Shown here one piece after another: positions 1 to 8,411 of a stretch of 64,000 nucleotides of DNA. Source of the DNA: Rhizobiaceae bacterium. GTDB taxonomy: Bacteria > Pseudomonadota > Alphaproteobacteria > Rhizobiales > Rhizobiaceae. The notes under the pieces are model-generated. The model was not told the DNA's origin and did no database searches. It saw only the letters and a program-made list of their open reading frames with translations. A program made the translations under genes and the position numbers. Every line of letters starts with the position of its first letter. Position 1 is the stretch's first letter. The DNA lies in assembly GCA_019635715.1 (NCBI GenBank), contig JAHBYY010000006.1, positions 32,404 to 96,403 on the forward strand. The letters are read 5' to 3'.

Positions 1-634
1 CCAGTTCCTCCTGCCCGAGCATGCCGCAGACCTCGCGCAGCAGGTAGATGCCGTCGGCGTGATAAGGCTTGGCGTGCAGCAGGTTGGTCAGGTCGTTGAG
101 GGCCTTGTTGTACTGGCCGAGCACCTGGTGGCTGCGCGCCGAGTAGAAATAGCCGAGCGGATTGTTGTGCTGCTCGACCATCCTTCGGGCCGTCACGAAG
201 ACCTCTTCGTGATTCGCCTCGGAGAAATGCGCCTCGGCAAGAATGTTCAGAAACTGGATCGCCTCGGTATTGTCGAGATCCTCCGAATAGGCATGGTTCC
301 ACGCATTGCGCAGCGCCAGATATTCGCCGTCGCCGAGCAGGGCGTTGAGCAGCGCCAGCTTGCCCTCGATGAACCCCCGGCGCTCGGTCTTACGCTCGAC
401 CAATGCGGGAGAGGGCTTGGCGGCCGCCGGCTTCGCCACGGCAGGCTTCTTCGCCGCGACGGCCTTGGCGGCAGGCTTGGCGACCGCGACAGCCTTTGCG
501 GCCGGCTTCGGCGCGGCGGCGGCAGACGGCTTCGGCTTGGCGGGGGCGGGCAAAGCCTTCTTGTCGGCCTTTGGAGCCGGTTTCTTGGTGCTTTGCCGAA
601 TGGCGTTCTGGAAAAACTTCGTAAAGGCCGACAT
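1..634 (-). CDS. Partial TPR-like protein with Lys/Ala/Pro-rich N-terminus
   Basis: The frame starts at the ATG at 634, reads MSAFTKFFQNAIRQ, and stays open to the window edge, so the C-terminus is missing. An AGGAA Shine-Dalgarno lies just upstream. Residues about 15-70 are a low-complexity Ala/Lys/Pro linker. After it comes helical sequence (for example YFYSARSHQVLGQYNKAL) with the Ala, Gly and Tyr spacing of tetratricopeptide repeats. I do not recognise a named family. The same kind of linker occurs in the oxidoreductase at 2980-4656 and the acetyltransferase at 4783-5778, which suggests a shared assembly or surface pathway. It lies 71 bp downstream of the cytidylyltransferase gene on the same strand and may be co-transcribed. 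That it is a real gene is fairly sure; its function is unknown. Confidence 0.7.
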   Translation of the reverse strand, partial: MSAFTKFFQNAIRQSTKKPAPKADKKALPAPAKPKPSAAAAPKPAAKAVAVAKPAAKAVAAKKPAVAKPAAAKPSPALVERKTERRGFIEGKLALLNALLGDGEYLALRNAWNHAYSEDLDNTEAIQFLNILAEAHFSEANHEEVFVTARRMVEQHNNPLGYFYSARSHQVLGQYNKALNDLTNLLHAKPYHADGIYLLREVCGMLGQEEL

Positions 635-705
635 TCACGGTTCCTGCGCAAAGCTAAACTCCGGCGGACAACCTGTCCGCCGGAGTGACGGGATCAAAAC
701 GGCGT

Positions 706-1131
706 CTACTGCGCGACGGAAACCGACTGAACGAGCGTCCCACGGTTCCGGATCGTATGCTTCAGGTCGGTCGACGAGATATTCTCGGTACGCGGCAGAT
801 ACACCACTTCGCAATACTGCTTCAGGAAGTCGAACTTGCCCTTCCAGTCATCGCCCATGACGAAAACGTCGATGTTCCGTTCGATCACGTCTCGCGTCTT
901 CTGTTCCCAGTCACGCTCGGGAATGACGACATCCACGCATTTCAGGTTTTCGACCAGGGCCTTCCGGTCGGCGTAAGGGATCACGCAGACCTTGCTCTTG
1001 GCGTTCAGATTGAACTCATCGGTCGAGATCGCGACCGTAAGGTGATCACCATACATACGGGCGCGGCGCAGAATATTCAGATGGCCGATATGGAGGAGAT
1101 CAAATGTTCCATAGGTAAGAACCCGACGCAT
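706..1131 (-). CDS. tagD: Glycerol-3-phosphate cytidylyltransferase-like (TagD family)
   Basis: This 141-residue protein belongs to the cytidylyltransferase-like nucleotidyltransferases. TagD itself makes CDP-glycerol from CTP and sn-glycerol-3-phosphate in the cytoplasm. The HIGH motif is at residues 14-17 within GTFDLLHIGHL. The C-terminal signature reads RTENISST near residue 113; TagD usually has RTEGISTT, so one Gly is replaced by Asn. Length fits the family, about 130 residues. It lies 116 bp downstream of a CDP-glycerol glycerophosphotransferase gene, and gpsA, which makes its likely substrate, is on the same strand upstream. Other sugar-phosphate or ethanolamine-phosphate cytidylyltransferases share the fold, so the substrate is inferred mostly from the neighbours. 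Confidence 0.85.
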   Translation of the reverse strand: MRRVLTYGTFDLLHIGHLNILRRARMYGDHLTVAISTDEFNLNAKSKVCVIPYADRKALVENLKCVDVVIPERDWEQKTRDVIERNIDVFVMGDDWKGKFDFLKQYCEVVYLPRTENISSTDLKHTIRNRGTLVQSVSVAQ

Positions 1132-1247
1132 TACTGTAATTCCCCTTGTTGCAAGGACTTTCCACGCAAGCGCGCGTCCTTGAATACCAATTGCCTGCAG
1201 TAGAACAACGAAAATTTCTTCTAACCTTGGGAGCCGTTGCGAAGAAA

Positions 1248-2630
1248 TCAGCGTTCGAATGACAGACTGGTTAAGAGCCGGCTAACCGCCGACCTGTCAC
1301 CGTTACCAGAACCTTCCGGCAAAAACAATTCGCCGGCTCTTTTGCGGCGCACAATAATTTCCTCTGCGTCACCTTCCCTTCGTGCCCCCCGCGAAGCCAG
1401 CAGCCGCAGGCTGCCGAGCGCCTCAGCCCAGTTGTGATGGATCGGCCCGGGAAATACGGATTTCAAATCGTGCACAAAACCACGCTCGGCAAAGGCGTAC
1501 TGGTCGAAATCGGGCATCAGTCCCACAACCGGGCGGTTCAGATAGAGAAAATCGACCCAGACGCTGGAGTAGTCCGAGATCAGGACATCCGTATGGCGAA
1601 GGATGATCGCCGCCTCCGGAATCCGCTGCGGGCCGGCATCCATGAAGGCATCGCCGCCACGCCGCAGCACGGACGGCAGCAGCTTCAGATCATAGGGATG
1701 CGGGCGCAGCGCGAAAACGAGACCAAACTCCCGGCACACCGCCCGGATCTCGGCGATCGTCTCGTCGGTCAGCAATCTCAGCGGCGACGCGGAGAGTTCG
1801 CGGAAGGTCGGCGCATAGGTGACGATCCGCCGTCCCGCCGCCTCGTCGACCAGGGAAGCCGCGATGCCCGCGAGATCCGCCGGGAAGGGATGATCCGGGC
1901 GCATATAGTCGAAGCGCGGAAGCCCGTGCACGAAGACGCGTTCGGCGGGGATCCCCAGGGCGCGGGCAATCACGTCGCGGTCCGCCGGCGTGCTGGCCGC
2001 CCCGTAGTCGTAGAGTTCGGCATTGCGCTGCATCAGCTTCAGGCGCGCGGCTTCGAGTTGCCGGCCCGGCGTTTCCGTCATCAGCAGTTCGATGCGCTTC
2101 AGCGGCACGCCATGCCACAGATTGATGATCTTGCGGCCGGCCTTGCGCGTCGAGATATGGGCGTCGCGGGCGCTGTGGCCGAGGAACACCGTCTGCGCGC
2201 CAAGCACCGTCAGGAGGTTGGAGAGCGAGAATCCGCTGAGCACCTTCGCGCCCTTGGCCTCGAGCGCGCGCCGTGCGTCGTCGCGGATCGGACCGTCCTT
2301 GTAGAGCACCACGTCGTCATATCCGGCGTCCAGCAAGGCATCGGCGACGATTCGGATGTTGCCGGCGATCGGCACCTTGTCGCGGGTCACCAGGACGATG
2401 CGTCCCGGCCGGACCGGGACGAAGGGAGACAGCAGCCGCCCAAGCAGGGCTTTCACACGACGCGGCAACCGGCTCTTCCTCGTGCTCTGGCCTGTCAACG
2501 GGAAGTCGGAGCCGGGTCTGGCCGCCGCATGCGCCACAGCGGACGGAAGCGCCGGCGCCTCGACGGCGTGCTCCCCTTGCGGGGCAGACCAACCGTCTGA
2601 TTCTCTGAAGTGGTCCAGACGCTGCAGCAT
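1248..2630 (-). CDS. CDP-glycerol glycerophosphotransferase family protein (TagB/TagF-like)
   Basis: A 460-residue cytosolic or membrane-associated glycerophosphotransferase. Family members move glycerol-phosphate from CDP-glycerol to an acceptor to prime or extend poly(glycerol-phosphate). The two hallmark motifs are visible: LWHGVPLK near residue 170 (the HGxPxK element) and SDYSSVWVDF near residue 365, followed by a conserved Pro-Asp-aromatic stretch. The first about 60 residues are basic and may associate with the membrane. The TagD-like gene follows downstream, and gpsA is in the same gene set, so substrate supply is encoded alongside. Such enzymes are classic for Gram-positive teichoic acid, but also occur in capsule and lipopolysaccharide loci of Gram-negatives. 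The exact polymer and acceptor are unknown. The start has only a weak AGG sequence upstream. Confidence 0.85.
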   Translation of the reverse strand: MLQRLDHFRESDGWSAPQGEHAVEAPALPSAVAHAAARPGSDFPLTGQSTRKSRLPRRVKALLGRLLSPFVPVRPGRIVLVTRDKVPIAGNIRIVADALLDAGYDDVVLYKDGPIRDDARRALEAKGAKVLSGFSLSNLLTVLGAQTVFLGHSARDAHISTRKAGRKIINLWHGVPLKRIELLMTETPGRQLEAARLKLMQRNAELYDYGAASTPADRDVIARALGIPAERVFVHGLPRFDYMRPDHPFPADLAGIAASLVDEAAGRRIVTYAPTFRELSASPLRLLTDETIAEIRAVCREFGLVFALRPHPYDLKLLPSVLRRGGDAFMDAGPQRIPEAAIILRHTDVLISDYSSVWVDFLYLNRPVVGLMPDFDQYAFAERGFVHDLKSVFPGPIHHNWAEALGSLRLLASRGARREGDAEEIIVRRKRAGELFLPEGSGNGDRSAVSRLLTSLSFER

Positions 2631-2979
2631 GTTGCCTGATGCTGGAAATTACCCATAGCCGACGAAACCCCACGCGACGCCGGCCCGCTCAGTGCTGCGG
2701 ACAGAATCAGGCAATTTTGAGAACGTCTGCAACCGTATTTCCGAGATTTGCGCCAGGTCTCGCAATTCAGAACGGAAACTCCGTTCGATATCGGCCGCCA
2801 GGCGGGAAGCAATCACAAGTAAAACGTGCATGCTCAGCGCCTGGGCTGAAAAAATTTGTCGGCTTCCGGTCCATGTGCCGCCGGAAAAGTTGTCAAATGC
2901 AACCAGTGAGAGCATCGAGACCGCACGAGAGCACGGCCTTGCCGCCCTTCGGCGCTCCGCCAAGGGGCGACCGTCACGA
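2631..2979. other. 349-bp gene-free spacer of lower GC
   Basis: This spacer separates the glycerophosphotransferase gene start from the oxidoreductase gene stop. It is visibly richer in A and T than its surroundings. Short frames across it lack coding character and Shine-Dalgarno sequences. A promoter for the downstream genes tagD and the glycerophosphotransferase is likely here, but no convincing -35/-10 pair could be chosen. Confidence 0.5.
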
Positions 2980-4656
2980 TCAAACGTTGTTCGCGTCGGG
3001 CAGCACGAAAGGCTCCCGATACTTTCCCTGAAGCAAGGCGCTCGCCTTGGCGTTGTCGATGATCGGATCGTCGGTATCGCGCAGACGCAGCACGGCGCCC
3101 AACGTCAGGCTCTCCTTGACGCCATTCTTATCCATGTTGGCCTGCATGGCGGCGAACCGCTCATGTACCATCCGGGGAACCGCGAGCTCATTGAGCAGAT
3201 CGGTGACGTCGTCCTCCGTCGACTTCTTGCCGACCCTGTAGGAGATGTTGCCGAAATGGCAGAGATCGCTGGAGATGATCGACTCCTCGAGATCGCCGCG
3301 GACGTCCCGCTTGCCGTCCGACTTCACCGCATCGAGAAAGTTGCGGTAGTGGTTCAGTTGCTTGCCTTCGAACTGCATGACGTTCTTGCCATCCTTGTCC
3401 ACCAGGGTCGCAAAGCCCTTCTGGTAGACGATGGTGCCCTCGGTTCCGTAGAACAGGACGCCGTTGGTGATGCCGCGAAATGCGGTCGGCTGCATGCCCA
3501 TGATGTCCTGCAGCAGCCAGACGTCGCCGAACTTGTGGATCGTGAACTGCGTGTTCGGCGTCTCGCCTCCGTCGAACGGGCCGAAGCGTCCGCCGAAGGT
3601 GAAGACGAGGTCGCCATAGCCCTTCAGGTCGAGGGCTATGCGCGCCGCGTCGATGCGATGGATGCCGTTGTTGCCTAAAGCACCGTTGCCGTACTGCCAG
3701 AACCAGTGCCAGTGATAGTGGAACTTGCTGCGGCCGAGCTCGCCGGCGCCGGCCGGGCCGCACCACAGATCGTAGTCCACCGTGGCCGGCACGACGTTCT
3801 CGTTGGACAGCGGCAGCGGCGGCCGGTTCTTGTAGGTGATGCAGTGGACGAGCTCGATCTTGCCGAGCTTGCCGTCCCGCATGTACTTCCCGGCTTCCGC
3901 CAGCGACATGTTGGAGCGGAGCTGCGTCCCCGCCTGGACGACCTTCCCGTATTTCCGGGCGGCGGCCATGATCACCGGTCCCTCCGAGAAGGAATGCGTC
4001 ACCGGCTTTTCGAGATAGACATGCTTGCCCGCGCGCAGCGCCCAGACGGTCGCCAGCGCATGCCAGTGATGCGGCATGGCGATCGACACGCACTGCAGGG
4101 CCGGATCCTTGATCAGTTCGCGGAAATCCTGGACGAACTTGGGCTTGTAGCCCTTTGCCTTGAAGACCTTCTCCACTGCCTCGCTGCCGACTCGGCTGTC
4201 GACGTCGCAAATATGCGAGATGACGCAGTCCGGCTGGTCGAGGAAATTGTCGATATGCTTGGCACCATGGCTGCGCGCACCGACGATGGCGACGCTGATC
4301 GCGTCCGCTCTTGCCGCCTTCGGAGCCGCCGCGGGCTTGGCGCCCTCTGGCTTCTTGGCGCCAGGTTTTGCCGCGGCGGGCTTCTTGGCGGCCGGCGCAG
4401 CGGCGGCGGGCTTTGCCGCCTCCGGCGTCTTCGCCGGCGAAGGCGCAGCCTTGTCGGTCGGCTTGTCCACCGAGCCTCCGTCCTTTCCGGACGCGCCCCC
4501 CGCCAGGGCCTCGATCTTCGCCGCCAGGGTGACAATGGAGCCCTTAAGGGCACGCACTGCTTTCGTCAGTTCGCCGATGGGACCTGCGATGTCCGAGCCG
4601 GCCGGCTTTGCGGGCTTCTTGGCGGGGGCGGGCGCAGCGGTCTTGTCGGCAGCCAT
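2980..4656 (-). CDS. Gfo/Idh/MocA family oxidoreductase with low-complexity N-terminal extension
   Basis: A 558-residue protein in two parts. Residues 1 to about 135 are Ala/Lys/Pro-rich (with runs such as AAAKPGAKKPEGAKPA) plus a short helical segment. The rest is an NAD(P)-dependent Gfo/Idh/MocA dehydrogenase. Its Rossmann start reads VAIVGARSHGAKHIDNF, with a Gly-poor variant of the GxGxxG loop. The family motif EKP appears as YLEKPVTHSF, and a later GNNGIHRIDAAR supplies the conserved His/Asp pair. The usual family length is 330-440, so the extension is unusual. The enzyme would oxidise or epimerise a sugar or similar alcohol; the substrate is unknown. The position, between an acetyltransferase and a glycerophosphotransferase, points to building a modified sugar for a surface polymer. 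Confidence 0.85.
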   Translation of the reverse strand: MAADKTAAPAPAKKPAKPAGSDIAGPIGELTKAVRALKGSIVTLAAKIEALAGGASGKDGGSVDKPTDKAAPSPAKTPEAAKPAAAAPAAKKPAAAKPGAKKPEGAKPAAAPKAARADAISVAIVGARSHGAKHIDNFLDQPDCVISHICDVDSRVGSEAVEKVFKAKGYKPKFVQDFRELIKDPALQCVSIAMPHHWHALATVWALRAGKHVYLEKPVTHSFSEGPVIMAAARKYGKVVQAGTQLRSNMSLAEAGKYMRDGKLGKIELVHCITYKNRPPLPLSNENVVPATVDYDLWCGPAGAGELGRSKFHYHWHWFWQYGNGALGNNGIHRIDAARIALDLKGYGDLVFTFGGRFGPFDGGETPNTQFTIHKFGDVWLLQDIMGMQPTAFRGITNGVLFYGTEGTIVYQKGFATLVDKDGKNVMQFEGKQLNHYRNFLDAVKSDGKRDVRGDLEESIISSDLCHFGNISYRVGKKSTEDDVTDLLNELAVPRMVHERFAAMQANMDKNGVKESLTLGAVLRLRDTDDPIIDNAKASALLQGKYREPFVLPDANNV

Positions 4657-4782
4657 CTAATCTCCTCTCGACTTGCAAGACGCGAGGCGACGAGCCCGAG
4701 TCGAAAAACGATTAGCCGCTACAACACGTCGTTGCAATCGTCAGCAACATGCGATCACCCATGCCAGGCGGATCCCTGCATG

Positions 4783-5778
4783 TCAGTGGCGGGACTTCAG
4801 AATCTGCAGCACGCCGGCCAGCGTCCGGGCGTCCGGCTCGCCGTCGTCCGCCGGCCGATCCGACGTCAAGGTCGCGATGTGATCGACCTTGTTGTTCAGG
4901 ATGACGATGTCTTGGACGCTGCCGAGATCGTAGCCGGAGAAAATCCGGGCGCGATTCGCCATGACATGCTCCACGACGGCGCCTCCGACGCCCCGCTCCT
5001 CCAGCTTCTGGCGGAGCATTTCGAAAAATCCGCTCCCTCCGCCGGCGGCGGGCGCATCGCCGGTCTTCGCCGGCTTCGCCGAACCGGAAGCCGGCTTGCC
5101 GGCGGGTCGCTTCAGGGGAACGACCTTGCCCCCCCGCTCGGGCTTCGGTGCAGGCTTCGACTGCGGCGCGTCGAGTTTGCCGGCGAGTTTGCCCAGCGCC
5201 TTCTCCACATCGTCGAAGGAGACGGTTTTCAGCGCGGAGACGGGCAGGTCCCACCATTTGCTGGCGACAAGGCGGGCGATGACGTCGTCAGGGAACCTGT
5301 AGCGGATGAGGCGGGCCGGCACGCCGCCGACGATCGCGTAGGGCGGAACGTCGTGCGTCACCACTGCGCCGGACGTCACCACGGCGCCGTTGCCGATGCT
5401 GATGCCGCGCCGCACCGAGACGTGGCTGCCGATCCACACGTCGTTGCCGACGGCCGGGCCCGAGGCACGCGAAATCTTCACCTTGCCGACGCTGTCCGCA
5501 TAGTCGGGGAAATGGGCCTTGGCGTTGTGGATCAGCGAGCTGGTGGCGACGTAGTCGACGACCGGGTCGAAAGTGCCGATCTCGCAATACTTTCCGACCG
5601 AACAGTAGCGGCCGATCGTGGTGCCGTCGTGGATTTTCGTATAGCCGTTGATGATGGTGAAGCGGCCGATCGTGACGCCCGCCTTTATCTCGACCAGGCC
5701 ATAGGTGCGAACCGGGACCTCGAGAGCCGCGGCCGGATCGACCAGGGATTTCTTGGAAATGTAGGTGGGCTTTTCCAT
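4783..5778 (-). CDS. Left-handed beta-helix (hexapeptide) acetyltransferase with C-terminal extension
   Basis: The start chosen is the ATG at 5778 (MEKPTYISKKSLVDP), giving 331 residues; upstream sequence in frame overlaps gpsA and is not coding. Residues about 30-200 show hexapeptide repeats (for example VTIGRFTIINGYTKIHDGTT) and the xenobiotic/CatB acetyltransferase pattern ending in AIVGGVPARLIRYRF and SKWWDLP. These enzymes move acetyl from acetyl-CoA to hydroxyl or amino groups of sugars. About 40 Lys/Pro/Ala-rich residues follow, then a roughly 90-residue domain I do not recognise (includes LGSVQDIVILNN). The extension resembles linkers in two neighbours. The gene lies 126 bp before the oxidoreductase gene and 152 bp after gpsA, on the same strand. 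Confidence 0.85.
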   Translation of the reverse strand: MEKPTYISKKSLVDPAAALEVPVRTYGLVEIKAGVTIGRFTIINGYTKIHDGTTIGRYCSVGKYCEIGTFDPVVDYVATSSLIHNAKAHFPDYADSVGKVKISRASGPAVGNDVWIGSHVSVRRGISIGNGAVVTSGAVVTHDVPPYAIVGGVPARLIRYRFPDDVIARLVASKWWDLPVSALKTVSFDDVEKALGKLAGKLDAPQSKPAPKPERGGKVVPLKRPAGKPASGSAKPAKTGDAPAAGGGSGFFEMLRQKLEERGVGGAVVEHVMANRARIFSGYDLGSVQDIVILNNKVDHIATLTSDRPADDGEPDARTLAGVLQILKSRH

Positions 5779-5930
5779 CTGGTTTCCGCAGGACTGCGTT
5801 GCGGCCGTTGCGCAGGCCGGATGCGGCGCCGCGAGGCGGCTCCTTGCTGAACCGCCGGCCGCGTGCAGCCCCACAGTTTCCCGCGGCGCCGAAAAACGCA
5901 AGCGGGAGCGGCGCTCGCGCGCCGCGGATA

Positions 5931-6908
5931 TCAGTCCTCCGCCTTCACCGGCCGGCTGAGCAGCGACATCCGCGCCTCCTCGAGCGTGATGGTGTTGGCG
6001 ATGATCTGCGAGACGACGTCGATGATCGGCGCCTCGATGCCGCGCTCCCGCGCGATCTGCGCCGCGATGCCGACCGTATGCACGCCCTCGGCCAGCTTGT
6101 GCGGCGACTGGGTCTCGCGCTGCCCGAGCATGACGCCATAGGAGAAGTTGCGCGACTTCAGGCTGGAGCAGGTCAGAAACAGGTCGCCCAGCCCTGCCAG
6201 CCCCTGCATGGTCTTCGGCTTTGCGCCGAACACCGTGGCGAAGCGCAGGATCTCCGCATTGCCGCGCGCGATCAGCGCCGCCTCGGCGCTCGTGCCCATG
6301 TCCATGCCACGGCAGATGCCGACGGCGATCGCGATGATGTTCTTGAGTGCGCCGCCCACCTCGACGCCGGTCACGTCGTCGGAGGCGTAGATGCGGAATT
6401 CCGGTCCGGAAAGCTCGCCGGCCACGTCGATCGCCATCTGCAGTTCGGGCATCGCCAGCGTCACGGCGGTCGGCTTGCCGGCCGCGACGTCGACGGCGAA
6501 GCTCGGGCCCGAGAGCACGCCACAAATATGGTTGGGCACCGTCTCCGCCAGCAGCCGGCTCGGCAGCAGTCCGCTCTCCCGGTGGATGCCCTTGGCGCAG
6601 TTGATCAGCACGGCGTCCGGGGCGACCAGCTTCTCGATGCGCATGGCGACGTTGTGGACCTGCTGGGTCGGGGCGACGAGGAAGACGAAGCCCGCCTCAT
6701 CCAGCGCCTCCTCGATGGAATTCGTCGCGACGAGCTGCTGAGGCAGCGGAATCGCCCCCAGATACTTGGCGTTGGTGTGCGCGACGTTGATTTCCTCGCA
6801 CAACGCGGCGTTGCGTCCGAAAAGCTGTGTCTCGTGTCCCTTGCGGGCGAAAACGCAAGCCAGGGCGGTTCCCCAGGCGCCTGCTCCCAGTACGGCGATC
6901 TTCTTCAA
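5931..6908 (-). CDS. gpsA: NAD(P)H-dependent glycerol-3-phosphate dehydrogenase
   Basis: GpsA reduces dihydroxyacetone phosphate to sn-glycerol-3-phosphate in the cytoplasm, for phospholipids and, here, probably also for CDP-glycerol. The 325-residue product has the N-terminal NAD loop GAGAWGTAL at residues 8-16, the family signature LINCAKGIHRESG, the motif LSGPSFAVDVAAGKPTA, and the catalytic-domain run GVEVGGALKNIIAIAVG with the conserved Lys. Length matches the family. In many alphaproteobacteria gpsA sits in a housekeeping cluster beside the tsaD/ygjD-like genes; here it heads a set of polymer-type genes. The start at 6908 gives the standard MKKIAVLGAG N-terminus. Confidence 0.96.
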   Translation of the reverse strand: MKKIAVLGAGAWGTALACVFARKGHETQLFGRNAALCEEINVAHTNAKYLGAIPLPQQLVATNSIEEALDEAGFVFLVAPTQQVHNVAMRIEKLVAPDAVLINCAKGIHRESGLLPSRLLAETVPNHICGVLSGPSFAVDVAAGKPTAVTLAMPELQMAIDVAGELSGPEFRIYASDDVTGVEVGGALKNIIAIAVGICRGMDMGTSAEAALIARGNAEILRFATVFGAKPKTMQGLAGLGDLFLTCSSLKSRNFSYGVMLGQRETQSPHKLAEGVHTVGIAAQIARERGIEAPIIDVVSQIIANTITLEEARMSLLSRPVKAED

Positions 6909-7109
6909 GCGGTTCCTGTCTCCATATGGCGCGGTCGGGGGCGCGTCGGGATGATGCGGCGGTGCGGACGTGAGCAGGAGCCCGATGGTTCATCAGGATT
7001 GAGCTGCCCTGCCGCGCCCTGAATGGTGAGGGACGTTTGCAGCAGAAACGTGATCACACCGCGCCCTGTCAAGAGCCCGGCCGGCCGTGGCGCATCCGGT
7101 CAGTCCGAG

Positions 7110-8132
7110 CTACCGCAGCAGGAAACCGCGGCCCAATGCGTCGTCCTGTTCGACGGTGAAACGCGAGGCGCCCGAATAGTATGCCCTGCCCCCGACTTCG
7201 ACCCGCACGCAATCGAAGCGGCCGCTGCGCTCCGCGGCGACGGCCCGGGCGGTGAACACAGCGCCGGTGATGCTTTCGAAGCGTCTCGCCTCGCCGATGC
7301 GGGCCTCGCCGCGCGCCACCTGAAGCGCGATGCGCGCCGACACGCCGCTGCCGGTCGGGCTGCGGTCGACCTCCCGCTCGGCGAAGACGCAGACATTGCG
7401 GCTGGGCACATCCGAGCCGTCCCCGCCGTCCGTCAGGATCGTGCCATAGAGGAAGGCGAGGTCGGGATCGTCGGGATGCTCCAGCGGCATCGCGGCAGCG
7501 GTCGCCTTGGTGATCCGGTCGGCGATCTCGACGATGTCGGCAAGCCGCGAGGCCTTCAGGTCGAGGCCGACGGTCGAAGCCGGCAGCACGGCATAGAAGG
7601 CGCCGCCGTAGCCGATGTCCAGCCGCACCGCTCCGAGGCCCGCAACGTCGACGACGGCATCGCGTGCGAAGGCGAAGGAAGGAACGCTTTCGAAGGAGAC
7701 GGCGCCGGTGCGCGGCCTGCCGCCGGCACTGTCGACCTCGACCCGCACGCGCACCAGCCCGCAGGGGCATTGCAATCCGAACTCGGTGACGGGCGAGACG
7801 GCCGCGACGATGCCATGGTCGACCGCATAGCGCCCGAGCGCGACGGTGGCGTGACCGCACATGGTCGAATAGCCTTCGTTGTGGATGAACAGCACCGCCA
7901 TGTCGGCGCCGGGCAGATCCGGCGCGACCGGGATCACGCCATACATGTCGTAGTGGCCGCGCGGCTCGAAGATGATGAGCTTGCGCAGATGGTCGAGATG
8001 CTCGCGCGCATGGCGCCGCTTGTCGAGGATCGTCCGACCGGGGATCGGCGGGTAGCCCGCCGTGACGATGCGCACCGGCTCGCCGCCGGTATGCATCTCG
8101 ACCGTCTCGATCGCCCCATCGAACTCGTCCAT
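7110..8132 (-). CDS. Proline racemase family protein, probable trans-3-hydroxy-L-proline dehydratase
   Basis: The 340-residue product is a proline racemase superfamily member. The first catalytic residue is Cys in MCGHAT. At the second position, where racemases and 4-hydroxyproline epimerases have Cys, it has Thr in DRSPTGSGVSAR. The Cys/Thr pair is the known mark of trans-3-hydroxy-L-proline dehydratase, which forms delta1-pyrroline-2-carboxylate. The start at 8132 was preferred over 8192 because GGGAGGAC precedes it at proper spacing and the protein then begins MDEFDGAIETVEMHTGGEP, typical of the family. The partner reductase (a LhpI/ketimine reductase type) is not adjacent. Specificity is inferred from one residue and not certain. 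Confidence 0.82.
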   Translation of the reverse strand: MDEFDGAIETVEMHTGGEPVRIVTAGYPPIPGRTILDKRRHAREHLDHLRKLIIFEPRGHYDMYGVIPVAPDLPGADMAVLFIHNEGYSTMCGHATVALGRYAVDHGIVAAVSPVTEFGLQCPCGLVRVRVEVDSAGGRPRTGAVSFESVPSFAFARDAVVDVAGLGAVRLDIGYGGAFYAVLPASTVGLDLKASRLADIVEIADRITKATAAAMPLEHPDDPDLAFLYGTILTDGGDGSDVPSRNVCVFAEREVDRSPTGSGVSARIALQVARGEARIGEARRFESITGAVFTARAVAAERSGRFDCVRVEVGGRAYYSGASRFTVEQDDALGRGFLLR

Positions 8133-8245
8133 CCCGTCCTCCCGATCCAGCCGGCGCCGCGCAGTCTCGCTGCGCGCGCCCCGATCGTGCAAGCGGCCAG
8201 CACGAAAACTTCGCGCCGACCGCTTGTTCCAGGACGCTCGGAGCC

Positions 8246-8411
8246 TAGGCCCTGTGGACGGTCAGCGATTGGGCGTGGCGCGTGCCGAATTTGGCGGCTG
8301 GGGAGGCGAGCCGGCCGAGATGGTGTCTACCCACCATGAGGGCGGCTCAACGAACTCAGGGGGCAAATTCGGCACGCGCCACGCCCAATCGCTAACCGTC
8401 CACAGGGCCTA
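8246..8411. mobile_element. Miniature inverted-repeat element (MITE-like), copy A
   Basis: Two 48-bp arms at 8246-8293 and 8364-8411 are inverted copies with a single mismatch (8263). They enclose about 70 bp with no coding capacity. The element ends in TA on both sides (8246-8247 and 8410-8411), consistent with insertion at a TA dinucleotide. The core then runs from GGCCCTGTGG to its complement. The right end supplies the TAG stop codon (8411-8409) of the GNAT gene. No transposase is present. It is near-identical in size and layout to the element at 45676-45840, but differs in arm sequence. A long transcript hairpin is also possible. Confidence 0.75.

Noticed and set aside
4311-4480. Apparent tandem DNA repeat in the Ala/Lys/Pro coding region
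   Set aside because: The repeat is at the level of amino acid use and not exact units; no CRISPR or VNTR pattern with constant period.
3706-5850. 714-codon plus-strand open frame
   Set aside because: It spans the antisense of the oxidoreductase and the acetyltransferase, including their low-complexity linkers, and has no recognisable domain.
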